A stretch of DNA of 45,314 nt from DASRDU01 sp035560235 (GCA_035560235.1 DATMAG010000085.1:1-45314), one strand, 5' to 3'. Positions 20,304 through 29,678 are shown, numbered from the stretch's first letter. Numbers and translations are program-made. The notes: generated from the letters alone by a model not told the origin.

Positions 20304-20627
20304 TCACTGATTCGTCGGTGCCGAGTTGCTGCCCGCCGGAGGAGCCGAAGCAGGCGGTGCCGCAGATGACGGTGCCGCGTGCTGATGCGGCCCGGCATGC
20401 GAATGCTGAATGCTGCCGCGCGGAATTGAGATGGTTGAGATGGCGTGCTTGAAGATCAGTTGTTCCAGATTGCCTGACTCAAGCACCACTGAAAACTTGT
20501 CGAAGCTGCGAATCTTTCCGGTCAGTTTGACTCCGCCGATCAGATAGATCGTGACATTGATCCGATCTTTGCGAATCGTATTGAGGAACGCATCCTGAAC
20601 ATTTTGTAAAGTTGTTGTGCTGTCCAT
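20304..20627 (-). CDS. hfq: RNA chaperone Hfq with a low-complexity tail
   Basis: The Sm1 motif (NVTIYLIGGVKLTGKIRSFD, residues about 24-43, followed by FSVVLES) and the Sm2 motif (LIFKHAISTI, residues about 58-67) identify Hfq, the hexameric RNA chaperone that pairs small RNAs with mRNAs. The core ends near residue 72. The last 35 residues are rich in His, Pro, Ala and Ser (HSHAGPHQH and Pro-Ala stretches), resembling the disordered tails of some Hfq proteins. A purine-rich GAGAGAGAGG site precedes the ATG. Confidence 0.94.
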   Translation of the reverse strand: MDSTTTLQNVQDAFLNTIRKDRINVTIYLIGGVKLTGKIRSFDKFSVVLESGNLEQLIFKHAISTISIPRGSIQHSHAGPHQHAAPSSAAPPASAPPAGSNSAPTNQ

Positions 20628-20748
20628 CCCGAATCGCCTCTCTCTCGTGGAAATTTATTGTTTGTTTGTTGTTTGGTCAGCAACATCAAACCCGCGTGTA
20701 TACTAACCGAAACCGCATATCCGTGCCAGCAAATAATTTAACCGTGAT

Positions 20749-21606
20749 TCAATGGTTCCGGCCCGCGCCGTCGCGCTGATAAATTGACTTCGGTCGGCCT
20801 GTGCCGCCGCGCCGCACGAGCACGATCTCAGCAAGGATGGCGAGGGCAATCTCTTCAGGAGTCTGCGCGCCGATATCGAGGCCGATGGGTGCGTGAACCT
20901 TTTCAAGCTGCGCGGACGGCGTTCCGTCACGCAACAGCATGGCACGAATCGTGGCCGTGCGGCGGCGGCTGCCGATCATGCCAATGTAGCGCGCCGGTTT
21001 ATTCACGACTTCGCGCAGACACATTTCGTCGTGTTTGTGGCCGCGTGTGACGATCACCACGTGCGAAGCCGGAGTGATCTTCAGCAGGCGCAGTGCTTCA
21101 ATAAAATCAGCCGCAAGCAGGCGAATCCGCGGATCAGGAAATTTTTCGCGTGAGGCGAAATCCTCGCGGTCATCAATCACCGTCACCTGAAAATCGAGCA
21201 GCCGCCCGGCCCGCGCCACTGCCTGACCTACGTGCCCGCCACCACAGACGATCAGTTCCGGCGTCGGACGCGAAATTTCAAACAGCAGTCTGACGTCACC
21301 AGTGCGTTCGATGAAGGCCGGGTCAGGCTCTGCGTTCTCCCCTGCGGCGACGATTTCGCTCAGCCGCGCAGTGACGATCTCCTGCCGTTCATCCGCGATC
21401 AGTCTGAGGGCGTGCCGTGCCGCGAGTTCATCCAGTTCACGCGAGCCGAACGTGCCGCCGACAATTTCGCCGGGTTCTCTGACGAGCAGCCGCAGGTTTC
21501 CTGACACCGGCTGACCGGCCTGTTCAAGCAGCGAAACGATGGCCAGCGAGCGACCTTCATCGCGCGTCTGTCTGAGCGCTTCTGAAATTTCCCTGGCCGT
21601 CAGCAT
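20749..21606 (-). CDS. XdhC-family protein, Rossmann-domain half
   Basis: The 285-residue protein has an N-terminal region like the XdhC_CoxI domain (RSLAIVSLLEQ and GEIVGGTFGS) and a C-terminal Rossmann domain with ELIVCGGGHVGQAVARAG near 120-137. DDREDFASREKFPD, VIVTRGHKHDE, YIGMIGSRRR and APIGLDIGAQTPEEIALAI follow. XdhC proteins bind molybdenum cofactor, help its sulfuration and insert it into xanthine-dehydrogenase-type enzymes. I chose the ATG at 21606, which forms TGATG with the preceding gene and has GGGG before it; the GTG 15 nt upstream is weaker. No molybdoenzyme gene is in the window. Confidence 0.85.
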   Translation of the reverse strand: MLTAREISEALRQTRDEGRSLAIVSLLEQAGQPVSGNLRLLVREPGEIVGGTFGSRELDELAARHALRLIADERQEIVTARLSEIVAAGENAEPDPAFIERTGDVRLLFEISRPTPELIVCGGGHVGQAVARAGRLLDFQVTVIDDREDFASREKFPDPRIRLLAADFIEALRLLKITPASHVVIVTRGHKHDEMCLREVVNKPARYIGMIGSRRRTATIRAMLLRDGTPSAQLEKVHAPIGLDIGAQTPEEIALAILAEIVLVRRGGTGRPKSIYQRDGAGRNH

Positions 21607-21947
21607 CACTGTTTGCCCCACACTTCGATCAGCACTTCCATTTCGCCGCCGCAGATCATACCTTCTTCATCGGGCGGCACATCGGGCGCATCGCGCAGCG
21701 TGAACTGACAGATGCGCGCCCTGTTTTCATCGAGGGCCTCACGCGCCGCCGCCCAGACATCGGCTTCGACGCAGCCGCCGCCGACCGTGCCCATCATTCT
21801 TCCATCATCAAAGACCAGCAGTTTCGCGCCAGTGCGCTGCGGCGTCGAACCTGAAGTCGTGATGATCGTCGCCACAGCCAGACTTCTGCCCGCAGCCTCT
21901 GCCTGTTCGATCTGTTCGTAAACTTCGCTCTGAGTCAGCAATCCCAT
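21606..21947 (-). CDS. XdhC/CoxI-family small subunit
   Basis: This 113-residue protein is a free XdhC_CoxI domain: GSTPQRTGAKLLVFDDGRMMGTVGGGCVE at about residues 31-59 and EEGMICGGEMEVLIEV at the end. In many genomes this domain is fused to a Rossmann half; here the next gene supplies a complete second XdhC. Translation is coupled by TGATG. The likely role is molybdenum-cofactor handling for a xanthine- or CO-dehydrogenase-type enzyme encoded elsewhere. Confidence 0.85.
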   Translation of the reverse strand: MGLLTQSEVYEQIEQAEAAGRSLAVATIITTSGSTPQRTGAKLLVFDDGRMMGTVGGGCVEADVWAAAREALDENRARICQFTLRDAPDVPPDEEGMICGGEMEVLIEVWGKQ

Positions 21948-21974
21948 TCTTTCTCTCCAACAGTGAAGGGCGCT

Positions 21975-22847
21975 TCAGGCCTGGCGCAGCGTGTAGAGGG
22001 CGATTTCAGGAGGACAATCGAAACGAACCGGCATCCAGATGGCTCCAATCCCGCGCGTGGTGTAAATCTGCATTGGCCCTTTGCCGGTGTGTTTGTCCTC
22101 AACCCGGTTCAGCCCGATCACGTAACGCTGGCCGTAATCTGAGATAACGTGCGGCGCGCCGATCAGCGGAAACCGAACCTGCCCGCCGTGTGTGTGGCCC
22201 GACATGACGAAATCAGCGTACTGTCCCCGCTCCGCCACCTTGCCGATGTAATCGGGATTGTGCGCCAGTACGATGCGCGTTTCATCGGCAGGCACCGAGC
22301 CAAGCAGCCGGGCCACGTTCCAGTGCCCGTACAACAGATCGTCAGCGCCGAGCAGCGAGATCTTTGCGCCACGCTTTTCGAGCCGTTCGCGCCCGTCAAT
22401 CAGCACCGTAAAACCGGCCTGCCGCAGCGCGTGCGCCGTCTGCCCGGCGCTCTGGTAATAATCGTGATTGCCCAGCACGGCAAAGACTCCGGCAGCGGCA
22501 CGCAGCGGTTTGAGCGCATCGGCGCAGGGTTCAATGTATTTTTTTGAGAGCAGCGTGTAATCGCCGGTCAGCGCGATGATGTCGGGCTTCAGGCTGTTGG
22601 CTATTTCAACACAGTGGCTGATGTATTCAAAGCCGGTGTAGATGCCGTGATGAATGTCGCTCAGGTGGGCGATGGTCAGGCCATCGAATTGCGCTGGCAG
22701 GGTGGCGAGCTTTACTTCAACTCTGGAAACCTCGACGCGCTCGTATTCCGCGTAACCAAATCCCAGGCCGCCCAGCGCCACAGTCGCCGAAGTGGCCGCC
22801 GCCAGCTTCAGAAATTTGCGCCGCGCGGGGTTCAGTTCCGGATTCAC
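21975..22847 (-). CDS. Tat-exported calcineurin-like metallophosphoesterase
   Basis: The 290-residue protein begins with a Tat-type signal (ARRKFLKLAAATSATVALGG). The metallophosphoesterase motifs are complete: HLSDIHHG at about 60, LTGDYT at about 93, LGNHDYY near 125, AHNPD near 195 and SGHTHGGQVRFP near 216. It is closest to the YkuE-like phosphodiesterases that act on membrane lipids or UDP-lipid intermediates outside the cytoplasm; the substrate is unknown. The start is GTG, overlapping the stop of the TonB-like gene (GTGA), so it is coupled to it. Confidence 0.87.
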   Translation of the reverse strand: MNPELNPARRKFLKLAAATSATVALGGLGFGYAEYERVEVSRVEVKLATLPAQFDGLTIAHLSDIHHGIYTGFEYISHCVEIANSLKPDIIALTGDYTLLSKKYIEPCADALKPLRAAAGVFAVLGNHDYYQSAGQTAHALRQAGFTVLIDGRERLEKRGAKISLLGADDLLYGHWNVARLLGSVPADETRIVLAHNPDYIGKVAERGQYADFVMSGHTHGGQVRFPLIGAPHVISDYGQRYVIGLNRVEDKHTGKGPMQIYTTRGIGAIWMPVRFDCPPEIALYTLRQA

Positions 22848-24049
22848 GGCTGCGTCCCTTTCGCCGGACTCTGGCCTGATCTGAGCAGTTCTGCGGTTAC
22901 TTTGTCGAGCGTGAAGCGATAAAGCACCTGCGCCCGTGCATCAATCGGTTTGCCGTTCTGCACGGCGGGTTCGAACATCGTCCTCTTGATGGCCGAAACT
23001 GCGCGCTCATCCAGCCCGTGACCGAGTCCCTTTACAACTTCAATCTCCCTGATCCACCCGTCGTGACAGAAGAGCGCGCTGACGATGACTTCGCCTTCGA
23101 TATTGTCGCCGCGCGCTTCGATCGTGTAGGCAGGCGTGTAAAGCGTGATGACGCGGGGGGTCAGCCCTTCCGCTGTCGGCGCGGCAACCGGCGCAGTCGC
23201 AGGCGGCGCTGACGCCGGAGCCTTTGAGGCCGTTTTCACGGCTGCGGCTTCAGGCCTTGGCGCTGATGGCGCGCCCGCAGGCTTTGGAGCTGGAACCGAA
23301 GTCGCAACCGGCGAGGCAGAAACCGCTGTCGCGGCAGGCGTGTCAGCCGCTGCCGGTTTCGGCGGGGCGGCGGCGGGCCCAGGAACAGTGGCCGCAGGCG
23401 GCGGCACTGAAGCCGCGGGCTGCGCTTCCGGCGCGGCCTTCGTCGCAGGCTGAGCCGGTCGCTCCTCAGCCCCGGCCGTTTCTCTTATTCGCAGCCAGAA
23501 TTCGTCCTCGGGCACGATGATCGTTTCAATCACCGCTTCCGGCGAGACTGAGATTTTGCGCACCGGCAGGGTAATCATCTGATCGTCTTCGGGCCTGCCT
23601 GTCTTCGGCTGCTGTTCGCTGAGTTTCTCAAAGACGAAAAATTGCCTCTCGGCCTTCCGATTGTTTTCGATACCGATGAGCTTCCACTGTCTTTCGAGCG
23701 CGGTTCCGACGCGCAGCCTGGCGGCGTCAGGACGAGCGCTCAGGCCGAGCGTGCCAAATTCATCACTCGTCAGCACCTGAAATTCCGGCACGCGGTCTTC
23801 CTTCGCGCTGGCCGCGCGCCGTTCAACCAGGCTGCGCAGCAGCAGCAGACGCTGCCGCGTGCGTTCATAATCATTGCGGCTGATCTCCCGATGGCTGACC
23901 TGAAACTCAAGTTCGCGGAGTTCTTCAGTCAGACTGGTCAGGTAAGCGCCGACGACCGGGCCGAAATGATTGTTCGCTGGCTGTGCCTCAACAGGATGAA
24001 TGACGGTCAGCGCAATGAAAAGGATGGTTGTGATCATGAGGTTACACAT
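22844..24049 (-). CDS. TonB-family C-terminal domain protein with long Ala/Pro linker
   Basis: The 401-residue protein has an N-terminal signal or anchor (MITTILFIALTV) and a coiled-coil/basic region at about 30-80. A Pro/Ala-rich linker from about 195 to 295 would span the periplasm. The C-terminal domain (GEVIVSALFCHDGWIREIEVVKGLGHGLDERAVSA) is the TonB_C fold. It could energise receptors such as the one at the left edge. The family also includes proteins without TonB function, so the role is not certain. It precedes and overlaps the metallophosphoesterase gene. Confidence 0.7.
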   Translation of the reverse strand: MCNLMITTILFIALTVIHPVEAQPANNHFGPVVGAYLTSLTEELRELEFQVSHREISRNDYERTRQRLLLLRSLVERRAASAKEDRVPEFQVLTSDEFGTLGLSARPDAARLRVGTALERQWKLIGIENNRKAERQFFVFEKLSEQQPKTGRPEDDQMITLPVRKISVSPEAVIETIIVPEDEFWLRIRETAGAEERPAQPATKAAPEAQPAASVPPPAATVPGPAAAPPKPAAADTPAATAVSASPVATSVPAPKPAGAPSAPRPEAAAVKTASKAPASAPPATAPVAAPTAEGLTPRVITLYTPAYTIEARGDNIEGEVIVSALFCHDGWIREIEVVKGLGHGLDERAVSAIKRTMFEPAVQNGKPIDARAQVLYRFTLDKVTAELLRSGQSPAKGTQP

Positions 24050-24159
24050 TGCACCGGGCGGTTATGCAGGGGTCGTCGGGAATCGTTCCTTTGCCTGTTC
24101 TGGGGAACTGATTATGTCGTATTCTTTTTCTGACGGTCAAGCTCGATTATCTGCACGCC

Positions 24160-24753
24160 ATGAACAGCCTGCCACACAATCAGCTTTCAATTCGCAGCGC
24201 CACCGTTGCAGATGCCCGGCTGCTGGCCCTGCTCGCGCGTGAGCTGCTTGAATACGAACGCTCATTGAACGAACAGGCTGTTGAATTGAATCCCTGGGCG
24301 GCGAGTGTGGATGAGATGCGCAAGCAGATTCGGCGGCCCAGCACGCGCTTTTTCGTGGCTGAAGGCTGCTGCTCCGGGGAAGGACGAACCATTGTCGGAT
24401 ACGTCAAGGCCGTGATTTACGGCCTGCCGCCTGAACGCAGTGAGGTCGGCCTCTGGCGCTGGCTGCTGGCGGCTGCCGAACGAAACGCGCAGCGCGCCTT
24501 CAATTTCGTGATGCGCCGCCCGCGACCGAGCGTGCAGGTGACCGGAGGCTACATTGCCGGAATCTTCGTTCGCCCCGATGTGCGCCGCGCCGGAGTCGGG
24601 CAGGCCCTGATGGCGGCTGCGGAGGAATGGTTCCGCGCTCACGGAGTTGTGACGAGCGAACTGCATGTGCTTTATGCCAACGACCTCGCGCGGCACTTCT
24701 GGGCAGAGGCTGGATATGAGCCGCTGGCGATGGGGATGCGAAAAAAACTGTAA
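24160..24753 (+). CDS. GNAT-family N-acetyltransferase
   Basis: The 197-residue protein has the GNAT order. Its N-terminal strand LSIRSATVADARLLALLARELL is followed by FFVAEG, then GYIAGIFVRPDVRRAGVGQALM at about 127-148, which holds the acetyl-CoA pyrophosphate loop (RRAGVGQ). ELHVLYANDLARHFWAEAGYEP closes the fold. The substrate cannot be inferred. An insertion at about 80-125 (between FVAEG and the CoA loop) is longer than in minimal GNATs. It is divergent from the TonB-like gene. Between them (24050-24159) I see no clear promoter. Confidence 0.85.
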   Translation: MNSLPHNQLSIRSATVADARLLALLARELLEYERSLNEQAVELNPWAASVDEMRKQIRRPSTRFFVAEGCCSGEGRTIVGYVKAVIYGLPPERSEVGLWRWLLAAAERNAQRAFNFVMRRPRPSVQVTGGYIAGIFVRPDVRRAGVGQALMAAAEEWFRAHGVVTSELHVLYANDLARHFWAEAGYEPLAMGMRKKL

Positions 24754-24852
24754 GCCCGCCGTTCCCGGCACTGCTGATTTTGGAACGCCGCCGCGCTTGA
24801 TTCGTTTGTGCGGTTGAAATCAGCAGTTCAATCCAGTCTCAGGAGAAAAACC

Positions 24853-25458
24853 ATGCCAGATCCGAAGCCATCACTGCTCAGCCGTCTGTTTGTTCTGACT
24901 GTCTTCTGCCTGATCTTTCCGGCTGCTGCTGCCGCCCAGAATGGGAGGCCCGCCCAACAGCCCGATCATTCGTCTGATGAACCCTCGGTGGTTCGCGCTC
25001 TGCTCAATGAAGTCACGCTGCTGCGAATGATCCTGCAGCAGACGAACTTCACCGGCACGCGCGCTCAGATTCTGGTAGAGCGCATTCGCGTGCAGCAGGA
25101 GAGAGTTGAACGCCTGACCCGCGATCTTGAAAATATCCGCGATCAGATTGGCGAGACGAAACTTCAGCAGCTCAAATCAGCGGAAATGCTCAGAGAGGTG
25201 GAGACACAGTTGTCGCGGGAACAGATTTCAGCGCGCCGCAACGATCTGCTGATGCAGCAGCGCCTGCTCAGGTTCGAGGTTGAAAAGTTCAGTCAGCAGG
25301 AACAGCGCCTGCGTGACCGCGAAGCGCAGATGGTTTCACTGGTCAGAATTGAGCAGTCCAGACTTGATGAACTGACAGACAAACTCGACACGCTCGAACG
25401 TGATCTGGAAAGGCAGGAAACGCCGGGCAGGATTCAGCCGAAATCGCGAAAACCGTGA
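24853..25458 (+). CDS. Secreted coiled-coil protein of unknown function
   Basis: The start is the ATG at 24853, which follows AGGAG by 7 nt; an upstream in-frame start would add 15 residues with no signal sequence. The 201-residue protein has a signal peptide (LLSRLFVLTVFCLIFPAAAAAQ). From about residue 55 to 190 it is an almost continuous heptad-rich coiled coil (LVERIRVQQERVERLTRDLENI). It probably forms a dimeric rod in the periplasm. I do not recognise the family. Confidence 0.75.
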   Translation: MPDPKPSLLSRLFVLTVFCLIFPAAAAAQNGRPAQQPDHSSDEPSVVRALLNEVTLLRMILQQTNFTGTRAQILVERIRVQQERVERLTRDLENIRDQIGETKLQQLKSAEMLREVETQLSREQISARRNDLLMQQRLLRFEVEKFSQQEQRLRDREAQMVSLVRIEQSRLDELTDKLDTLERDLERQETPGRIQPKSRKP

Positions 25459-25510
25459 CCAGAGGTGAAGCGTGACAGGCCGACCATCCGACCTGTCACG
25501 CTTCAGCCGG

Positions 25511-26455
25511 TCACTGGTTTTCTCTGTACCACTCCACTGTTCGCCGCAATCCTTCGGCCAGCCCGACGAGCGGCGTGTAACCGAGCAGCCTTTGCGCCTT
25601 TGTAATATCGGCCAGCGAATGGCGCACGTCACCGGCGCGAGTCTCGGCATATTTCGCCTTCAGGTTCGTGCCGATGATCTGCTGCAGTTCAGCGAGCAGC
25701 TGGTTGAGCGTGATCCGCTCGCCAATCGCCACATTCATCACTTCGCCCGCTGCCGCAGGAGCTTCCGCCGCGCGCAGGTTCGCGTCCACCACGTTGTCAA
25801 TGTAAGTGAAATCGCGCGACTGCTCGCCGTCACCGAAGATCACCGGAGCCTCGCCGTTGAGCAGCGATGTGACGAACTTTGAAATCACGCCCGAATACGG
25901 CGACGATGGATCCTGACGCGGCCCGAAGACATTGAAATATCGCAGCGCAACCGTCTCCAGCCCGTAAACCCGCGTGAAGACCTGGCAGTAATATTCGCCG
26001 ACCAGTTTCGCCGCGGCATAAGGCGAGAGCGGCGCGGGCAGCATGGTTTCACGCTTGGGCAGTTCCTCGGTTTCGCCGTAAGCCGAACTTGAAGCCGCAT
26101 AGACCACCCGCTTCACGCCTGCGTCGCGCGCGGCCATCAGCACATTGAATGTTCCATTGACGTTGGCTTCGTGATTGAGTCGCGGCTCCTTGACTGAACG
26201 CGGCACTGAGGGAATCGCAGCCTGGTGAAAAACGATGCTGACGCCTTCGCACGCCCGGCGCGTGGCCTCTTCGTCAGTGATGCTCGCTTCGATGAATTCG
26301 ATCTTTCCGGCCAGGTGCGCCAGATTGGCGCGTTTGCCCGTCAGCAGGTTGTCGAGCACGCGCACGCGCGCGCCGCGCTCAACGAGCGCCGTGCAGATAT
26401 GTGAGCCGATGAATCCGGCCCCGCCGGTCACCAGATAAAGTCTGTCGTTATTCAA
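25511..26455 (-). CDS. UDP-sugar 4-epimerase, WbpP/GalE-like
   Basis: The 314-residue extended short-chain dehydrogenase begins with the NAD motif GGAGFIGSH (residues 11-19). SSSAYGE near 121-127 and YAAAK near 145-149 supply the catalytic Ser, Tyr and Lys. RYFNVFGPRQDPSSPYSGVISKF and FTYIDNVVDAN follow in the family order. The FGPRQDPSSPYSGVI region resembles UDP-GlcNAc 4-epimerases of the WbpP group; UDP-Glc/Gal is the alternative. The start codon is TTG with GGAGG upstream. It ends the surface-polysaccharide cluster; the 147-nt gap before it (26456-26601) holds no gene. Confidence 0.85.
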   Translation of the reverse strand: MNNDRLYLVTGGAGFIGSHICTALVERGARVRVLDNLLTGKRANLAHLAGKIEFIEASITDEEATRRACEGVSIVFHQAAIPSVPRSVKEPRLNHEANVNGTFNVLMAARDAGVKRVVYAASSSAYGETEELPKRETMLPAPLSPYAAAKLVGEYYCQVFTRVYGLETVALRYFNVFGPRQDPSSPYSGVISKFVTSLLNGEAPVIFGDGEQSRDFTYIDNVVDANLRAAEAPAAAGEVMNVAIGERITLNQLLAELQQIIGTNLKAKYAETRAGDVRHSLADITKAQRLLGYTPLVGLAEGLRRTVEWYRENQ

Positions 26456-26601
26456 ACCGATTGTCCTCCAGGAAAAGGACAGCGCGCCGTGCGCGATCTG
26501 TCACCGGAAATCCTTGTGGGGGAGACAGCGCGTGAATGACTGTGCCGTCCCGCAATCTCAGGCTGGATTGCTGCTCTTCAATGGGGCGCTCTCGGGAAGC
26601 T

Positions 26602-28530
26602 TCAACTGCCCGCCGATTGTTCGACCTCGGACAGGGAGTGGTCAGCATAATGATTTGCCTCGCACGAGGCAAGCACTTCCCTGCCCGGCCTGTATTCGGG
26701 AACGATCCGGCACAGTTCATCGAGCGCGGCGCGTTCGTCCTGATCCTCGATGGCCCGGCCCAGCACGCTCAGCCAGCGACTGACTTCAGCCTGTGAAACC
26801 GGCCTCCCGCACAGCACGCGAATCTTTTCGTGCATCGTCGGCAGAATGCCTTCGCCGTCGAGCAGCAGTTCCTCAAACAGCTTTTCGCCCGGACGCAGCC
26901 CCGTGAATCGGATTTCGATGTCGCGGTCAGGTTCGAGGCCCGACAACTGAATCAGCTTGCGCGCCAGATCAACGATCTTCACCGGCTCGCCCATTTCAAG
27001 CACGAAAATCTCGCCGCCCCGGCCCATCGTCGAAGCCTGCAACACCAGTTGCACGGCTTCGGTCGTTGTCATGAAGTATCGTCTGACTTCAGGGTGCGTC
27101 ACCGTCACCGGCTGCCGCGCTGCGATCTGCCGACGAAAGAGCGGCAGCACGCTCCCGTTGCTGCCCAGCACGTTGCCGAAACGAACCGAAACAAAGCGCG
27201 TCGCGCCGGATGATTTGAAATTCTGTCCGGCATTCTGCATCGCCGCAACAACCAGTTCAGCCGCGCGCTTGGTCGCGCCCATCACGCTCGTCGGATTGAC
27301 CGCCTTGTCCGATGAAATCATCAGAAAGTCTTCAACGCCCGCATTCACCGCCGCCCGCGCCACGCAGGCCGTGCCGACGATGTTGTTGCGAATCGCGTGC
27401 AGCAGATGCCGCTCCATCATCGGGACGTGCTTGTAGGCTGCCGCGTGAAAGACTGACTGCGGGCTGTATCTTCCGAATACTTCTTCAAGCCGACTCTCAT
27501 CGGTGATGTCACCGATCACCGGCACGGGATCGAGCGCCGGGAATTTTTCGCGCAGTTCGATTTCAATGTTGTGCAGATCGTTTTCAGAGCGCTCAAAGAG
27601 AATCAGCTGCTGCGGCCCGAACGCCGCAATCTGTCGCGCCAGTTCCGAACCGATTGAACCGCCCGCGCCCGTAATCAGCACTCTGCGCCCGGCGAGCTTT
27701 TCGCGGATGTGCGCAATGTCCAGGCTGACCGGTTCGCGTCCGAGCAGGTCTTCAATCTGCACCTCGCGCACCTGATTGAGCGTCAGACTGCCATTGAGCA
27801 GATCGTTGATCGCCGGAACGATCTTGAAATCAACCTGGCAGGCGCGACAGGCATCAAGGATGCGCGCCACCTCGTGCCCGCGCAGCGACGGAATGGCGAT
27901 CAGGACTTTTTCAACCGCGTGTTCTTCAATCAGTCGCGGCAAATCAGCAGTTGTTCCAAGCACCGGCAGGCCGTGAAACCTGATTCCCTTTTTGGCCGGG
28001 TTGTCGTCCACGAAACCGACGGGCCGGTATTCGACATTGCTCGAACTCTTCATCTGCCGCACCAGCGCGCTGCCCGCTTCGCCCGCGCCGACAATCAGCG
28101 TGATCGTCCCGGCGCGACTGGCATACGAACTTTCGTTGTAAGCCCGCACGGCAAACCGCACTCCGCCCATCGCCACAATCGTCAGCACCCAGTCAATCGC
28201 CCAGACCGAACGCGGAAAGCCCAGGAAACCTCTGGTCAGATAAACCGCCGCAAGCGCCACGACGGTGCTGACGCTCGAAGCCCTGATAATGTCGGCCAGA
28301 TCGTTCATCCCGACATACCGCCACCAGCCGCGAAAGAGTCCGAAGCGATAAAACACCACAGTCTTGACGAGCAGCATCAGCGGCAGCGTCGTCAGAAAGG
28401 CCGGGCGATTGTGGTCAGGCAGGTAATAATCCAGCCGCAGCAGAAAGCTGAGCAGGTAAACCACCGAAAAGAGTGAAATCTGAAAGACCGCAATAATCAG
28501 CCTGCGGTATTTGATGAGGGCGTCAGCCAT
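26602..28530 (-). CDS. UDP-GlcNAc 4,6-dehydratase, WbpM/PglF/CapD-like membrane protein
   Basis: The 642-residue protein has about four N-terminal membrane segments and then two Rossmann folds: a CoA-binding-like one (IVGAGEAGSALVRQM, about 146-160) and the catalytic one (GAGGSIGSELARQI, about 297-310). SSDKAVNPTSVMGATKR near 407-423 has Met in the place of the usual catalytic Tyr, as known for WbpM and related dehydratases. These enzymes make UDP-4-keto-6-deoxy-HexNAc at the inner membrane. With the WbpV-like reductase next to it, this gives UDP-QuiNAc or UDP-FucNAc precursors for O-antigen or capsule. Confidence 0.88.
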   Translation of the reverse strand: MADALIKYRRLIIAVFQISLFSVVYLLSFLLRLDYYLPDHNRPAFLTTLPLMLLVKTVVFYRFGLFRGWWRYVGMNDLADIIRASSVSTVVALAAVYLTRGFLGFPRSVWAIDWVLTIVAMGGVRFAVRAYNESSYASRAGTITLIVGAGEAGSALVRQMKSSSNVEYRPVGFVDDNPAKKGIRFHGLPVLGTTADLPRLIEEHAVEKVLIAIPSLRGHEVARILDACRACQVDFKIVPAINDLLNGSLTLNQVREVQIEDLLGREPVSLDIAHIREKLAGRRVLITGAGGSIGSELARQIAAFGPQQLILFERSENDLHNIEIELREKFPALDPVPVIGDITDESRLEEVFGRYSPQSVFHAAAYKHVPMMERHLLHAIRNNIVGTACVARAAVNAGVEDFLMISSDKAVNPTSVMGATKRAAELVVAAMQNAGQNFKSSGATRFVSVRFGNVLGSNGSVLPLFRRQIAARQPVTVTHPEVRRYFMTTTEAVQLVLQASTMGRGGEIFVLEMGEPVKIVDLARKLIQLSGLEPDRDIEIRFTGLRPGEKLFEELLLDGEGILPTMHEKIRVLCGRPVSQAEVSRWLSVLGRAIEDQDERAALDELCRIVPEYRPGREVLASCEANHYADHSLSEVEQSAGS

Positions 28531-28585
28531 AAACGATGAGGGGCGAAGGATGAATCATCCGGGGCAGGTTTTCATCGCAGCCTGC

Positions 28586-29662
28586 TCACATCTGTTCGAC
28601 TGCTTCGGCGGCGTACTTCCGCGCGGCGCTGCCAGCCGCCGCTTCAATACGGTAAACGTAAACCGTGAAAGCCGCCAGCATCGTCCCACCAAAAGCCAGA
28701 ATGAGCAAGCGCGCGAGGTCGCCACTGAAAGTATAAGCGATCCCGGCAGACGCGAGGACAAGACTAATAAAGTAGTACGTCAGCGTCACCCGCCGGTGCG
28801 ACTGCCCGGCGATGATGAGCCGCTGATACAGATGCGAACGATGCGGCAGCCAGACCTTTTCGCCGCGCAGCAGCCGTCGGCAGAGCGTGAACGTCCCGTC
28901 GTAAAGAAACGTCCCGCAAATCAGCAGCACTGCCGGAAGCGGAACCTGTGATTCACCGCTGCCGCTCACCACTGCTGCCAGCGCCGCCAGCACATAACCG
29001 ACAAACAGGCTGCCGACATCGCCCATAAAAATCCTGGCGGGCGGAAAGTTGTGCGCCAGAAATCCGAGACATCCGGCAGCCAGAATCAGACACCCCGCGC
29101 CAATCACCCGATGCCCCGTCCCGAAACTCACTACCGCCAGCGCCAGACTGTAAATCGCGCCAATCCCTCCGGCCAGCCCGTCAATCCCGTCCATAAAGTT
29201 GAAGATGTTGCTGAACCCCGTCAGCCAGATGATCGTGATGAGCGCGCCTGCAATTCCCAGACTCAGCTTCACGCCAAACGGCAAAGCGATTTCGCCGAGC
29301 CTCACGCCGCTCCACAACGCCAGCGCCGCCGCGCCAAGCTGTCCCAGATATTTCACCAGCGGACTGATCGAACGCAGATCATCAACCAGCCCGACCGCCG
29401 CAATCACCATAAAACCGGCGAGCGCCAGCCCGAGTCTCAGCGCCAGCATTTCATTGCGACCCGGATAAACCATCACCCACAGCAGCGGCACAGTCAGCCC
29501 GAACGCCGCGACAATTCCGATCCCGCCCATCCGCGGCGTCGGCTGCGAATGCGAACTGCGCGCATTGGGCAGATCCAGCTTCTGCCAACGCGCCCGCACG
29601 AGCCAGCGCGTCACCAGCCACGAAACAACGAATGAAAAAATGAAGATTACGAGGCGAAACAT
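28586..29662 (-). CDS. WbpL/WecA-like polyprenyl-phosphate sugar-1-phosphate transferase
   Basis: I chose the ATG at 29662 (MFRLVIFIFSFVVSW), which gives 358 residues and 16 nt of spacing after the preceding gene; the longer frame adds 15 residues inside that gene. About ten hydrophobic segments are seen. The MraY/WecA superfamily motifs are present: PRMGGIG near 42-48, GLVDDLRSISP near 90, NIFNFMDGIDGLAGG near 150, NFPPARIFMGDVGSLF near 203 and a HRSHLYQRL loop near 275. The enzyme puts the first sugar phosphate on undecaprenyl phosphate. Position next to WbpV- and WbpM-like genes suggests QuiNAc/FucNAc as first sugar. Confidence 0.88.
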   Translation of the reverse strand: MFRLVIFIFSFVVSWLVTRWLVRARWQKLDLPNARSSHSQPTPRMGGIGIVAAFGLTVPLLWVMVYPGRNEMLALRLGLALAGFMVIAAVGLVDDLRSISPLVKYLGQLGAAALALWSGVRLGEIALPFGVKLSLGIAGALITIIWLTGFSNIFNFMDGIDGLAGGIGAIYSLALAVVSFGTGHRVIGAGCLILAAGCLGFLAHNFPPARIFMGDVGSLFVGYVLAALAAVVSGSGESQVPLPAVLLICGTFLYDGTFTLCRRLLRGEKVWLPHRSHLYQRLIIAGQSHRRVTLTYYFISLVLASAGIAYTFSGDLARLLILAFGGTMLAAFTVYVYRIEAAAGSAARKYAAEAVEQM

Positions 29663-29678
29663 ATTTCTCAACGCACAT

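Noticed and set aside
26448..26720. 90-codon minus-strand frame between the epimerase and the WbpM-like gene
   Set aside because: It overlaps the end of the WbpM-like gene in another frame and shows no ribosome site or domain.
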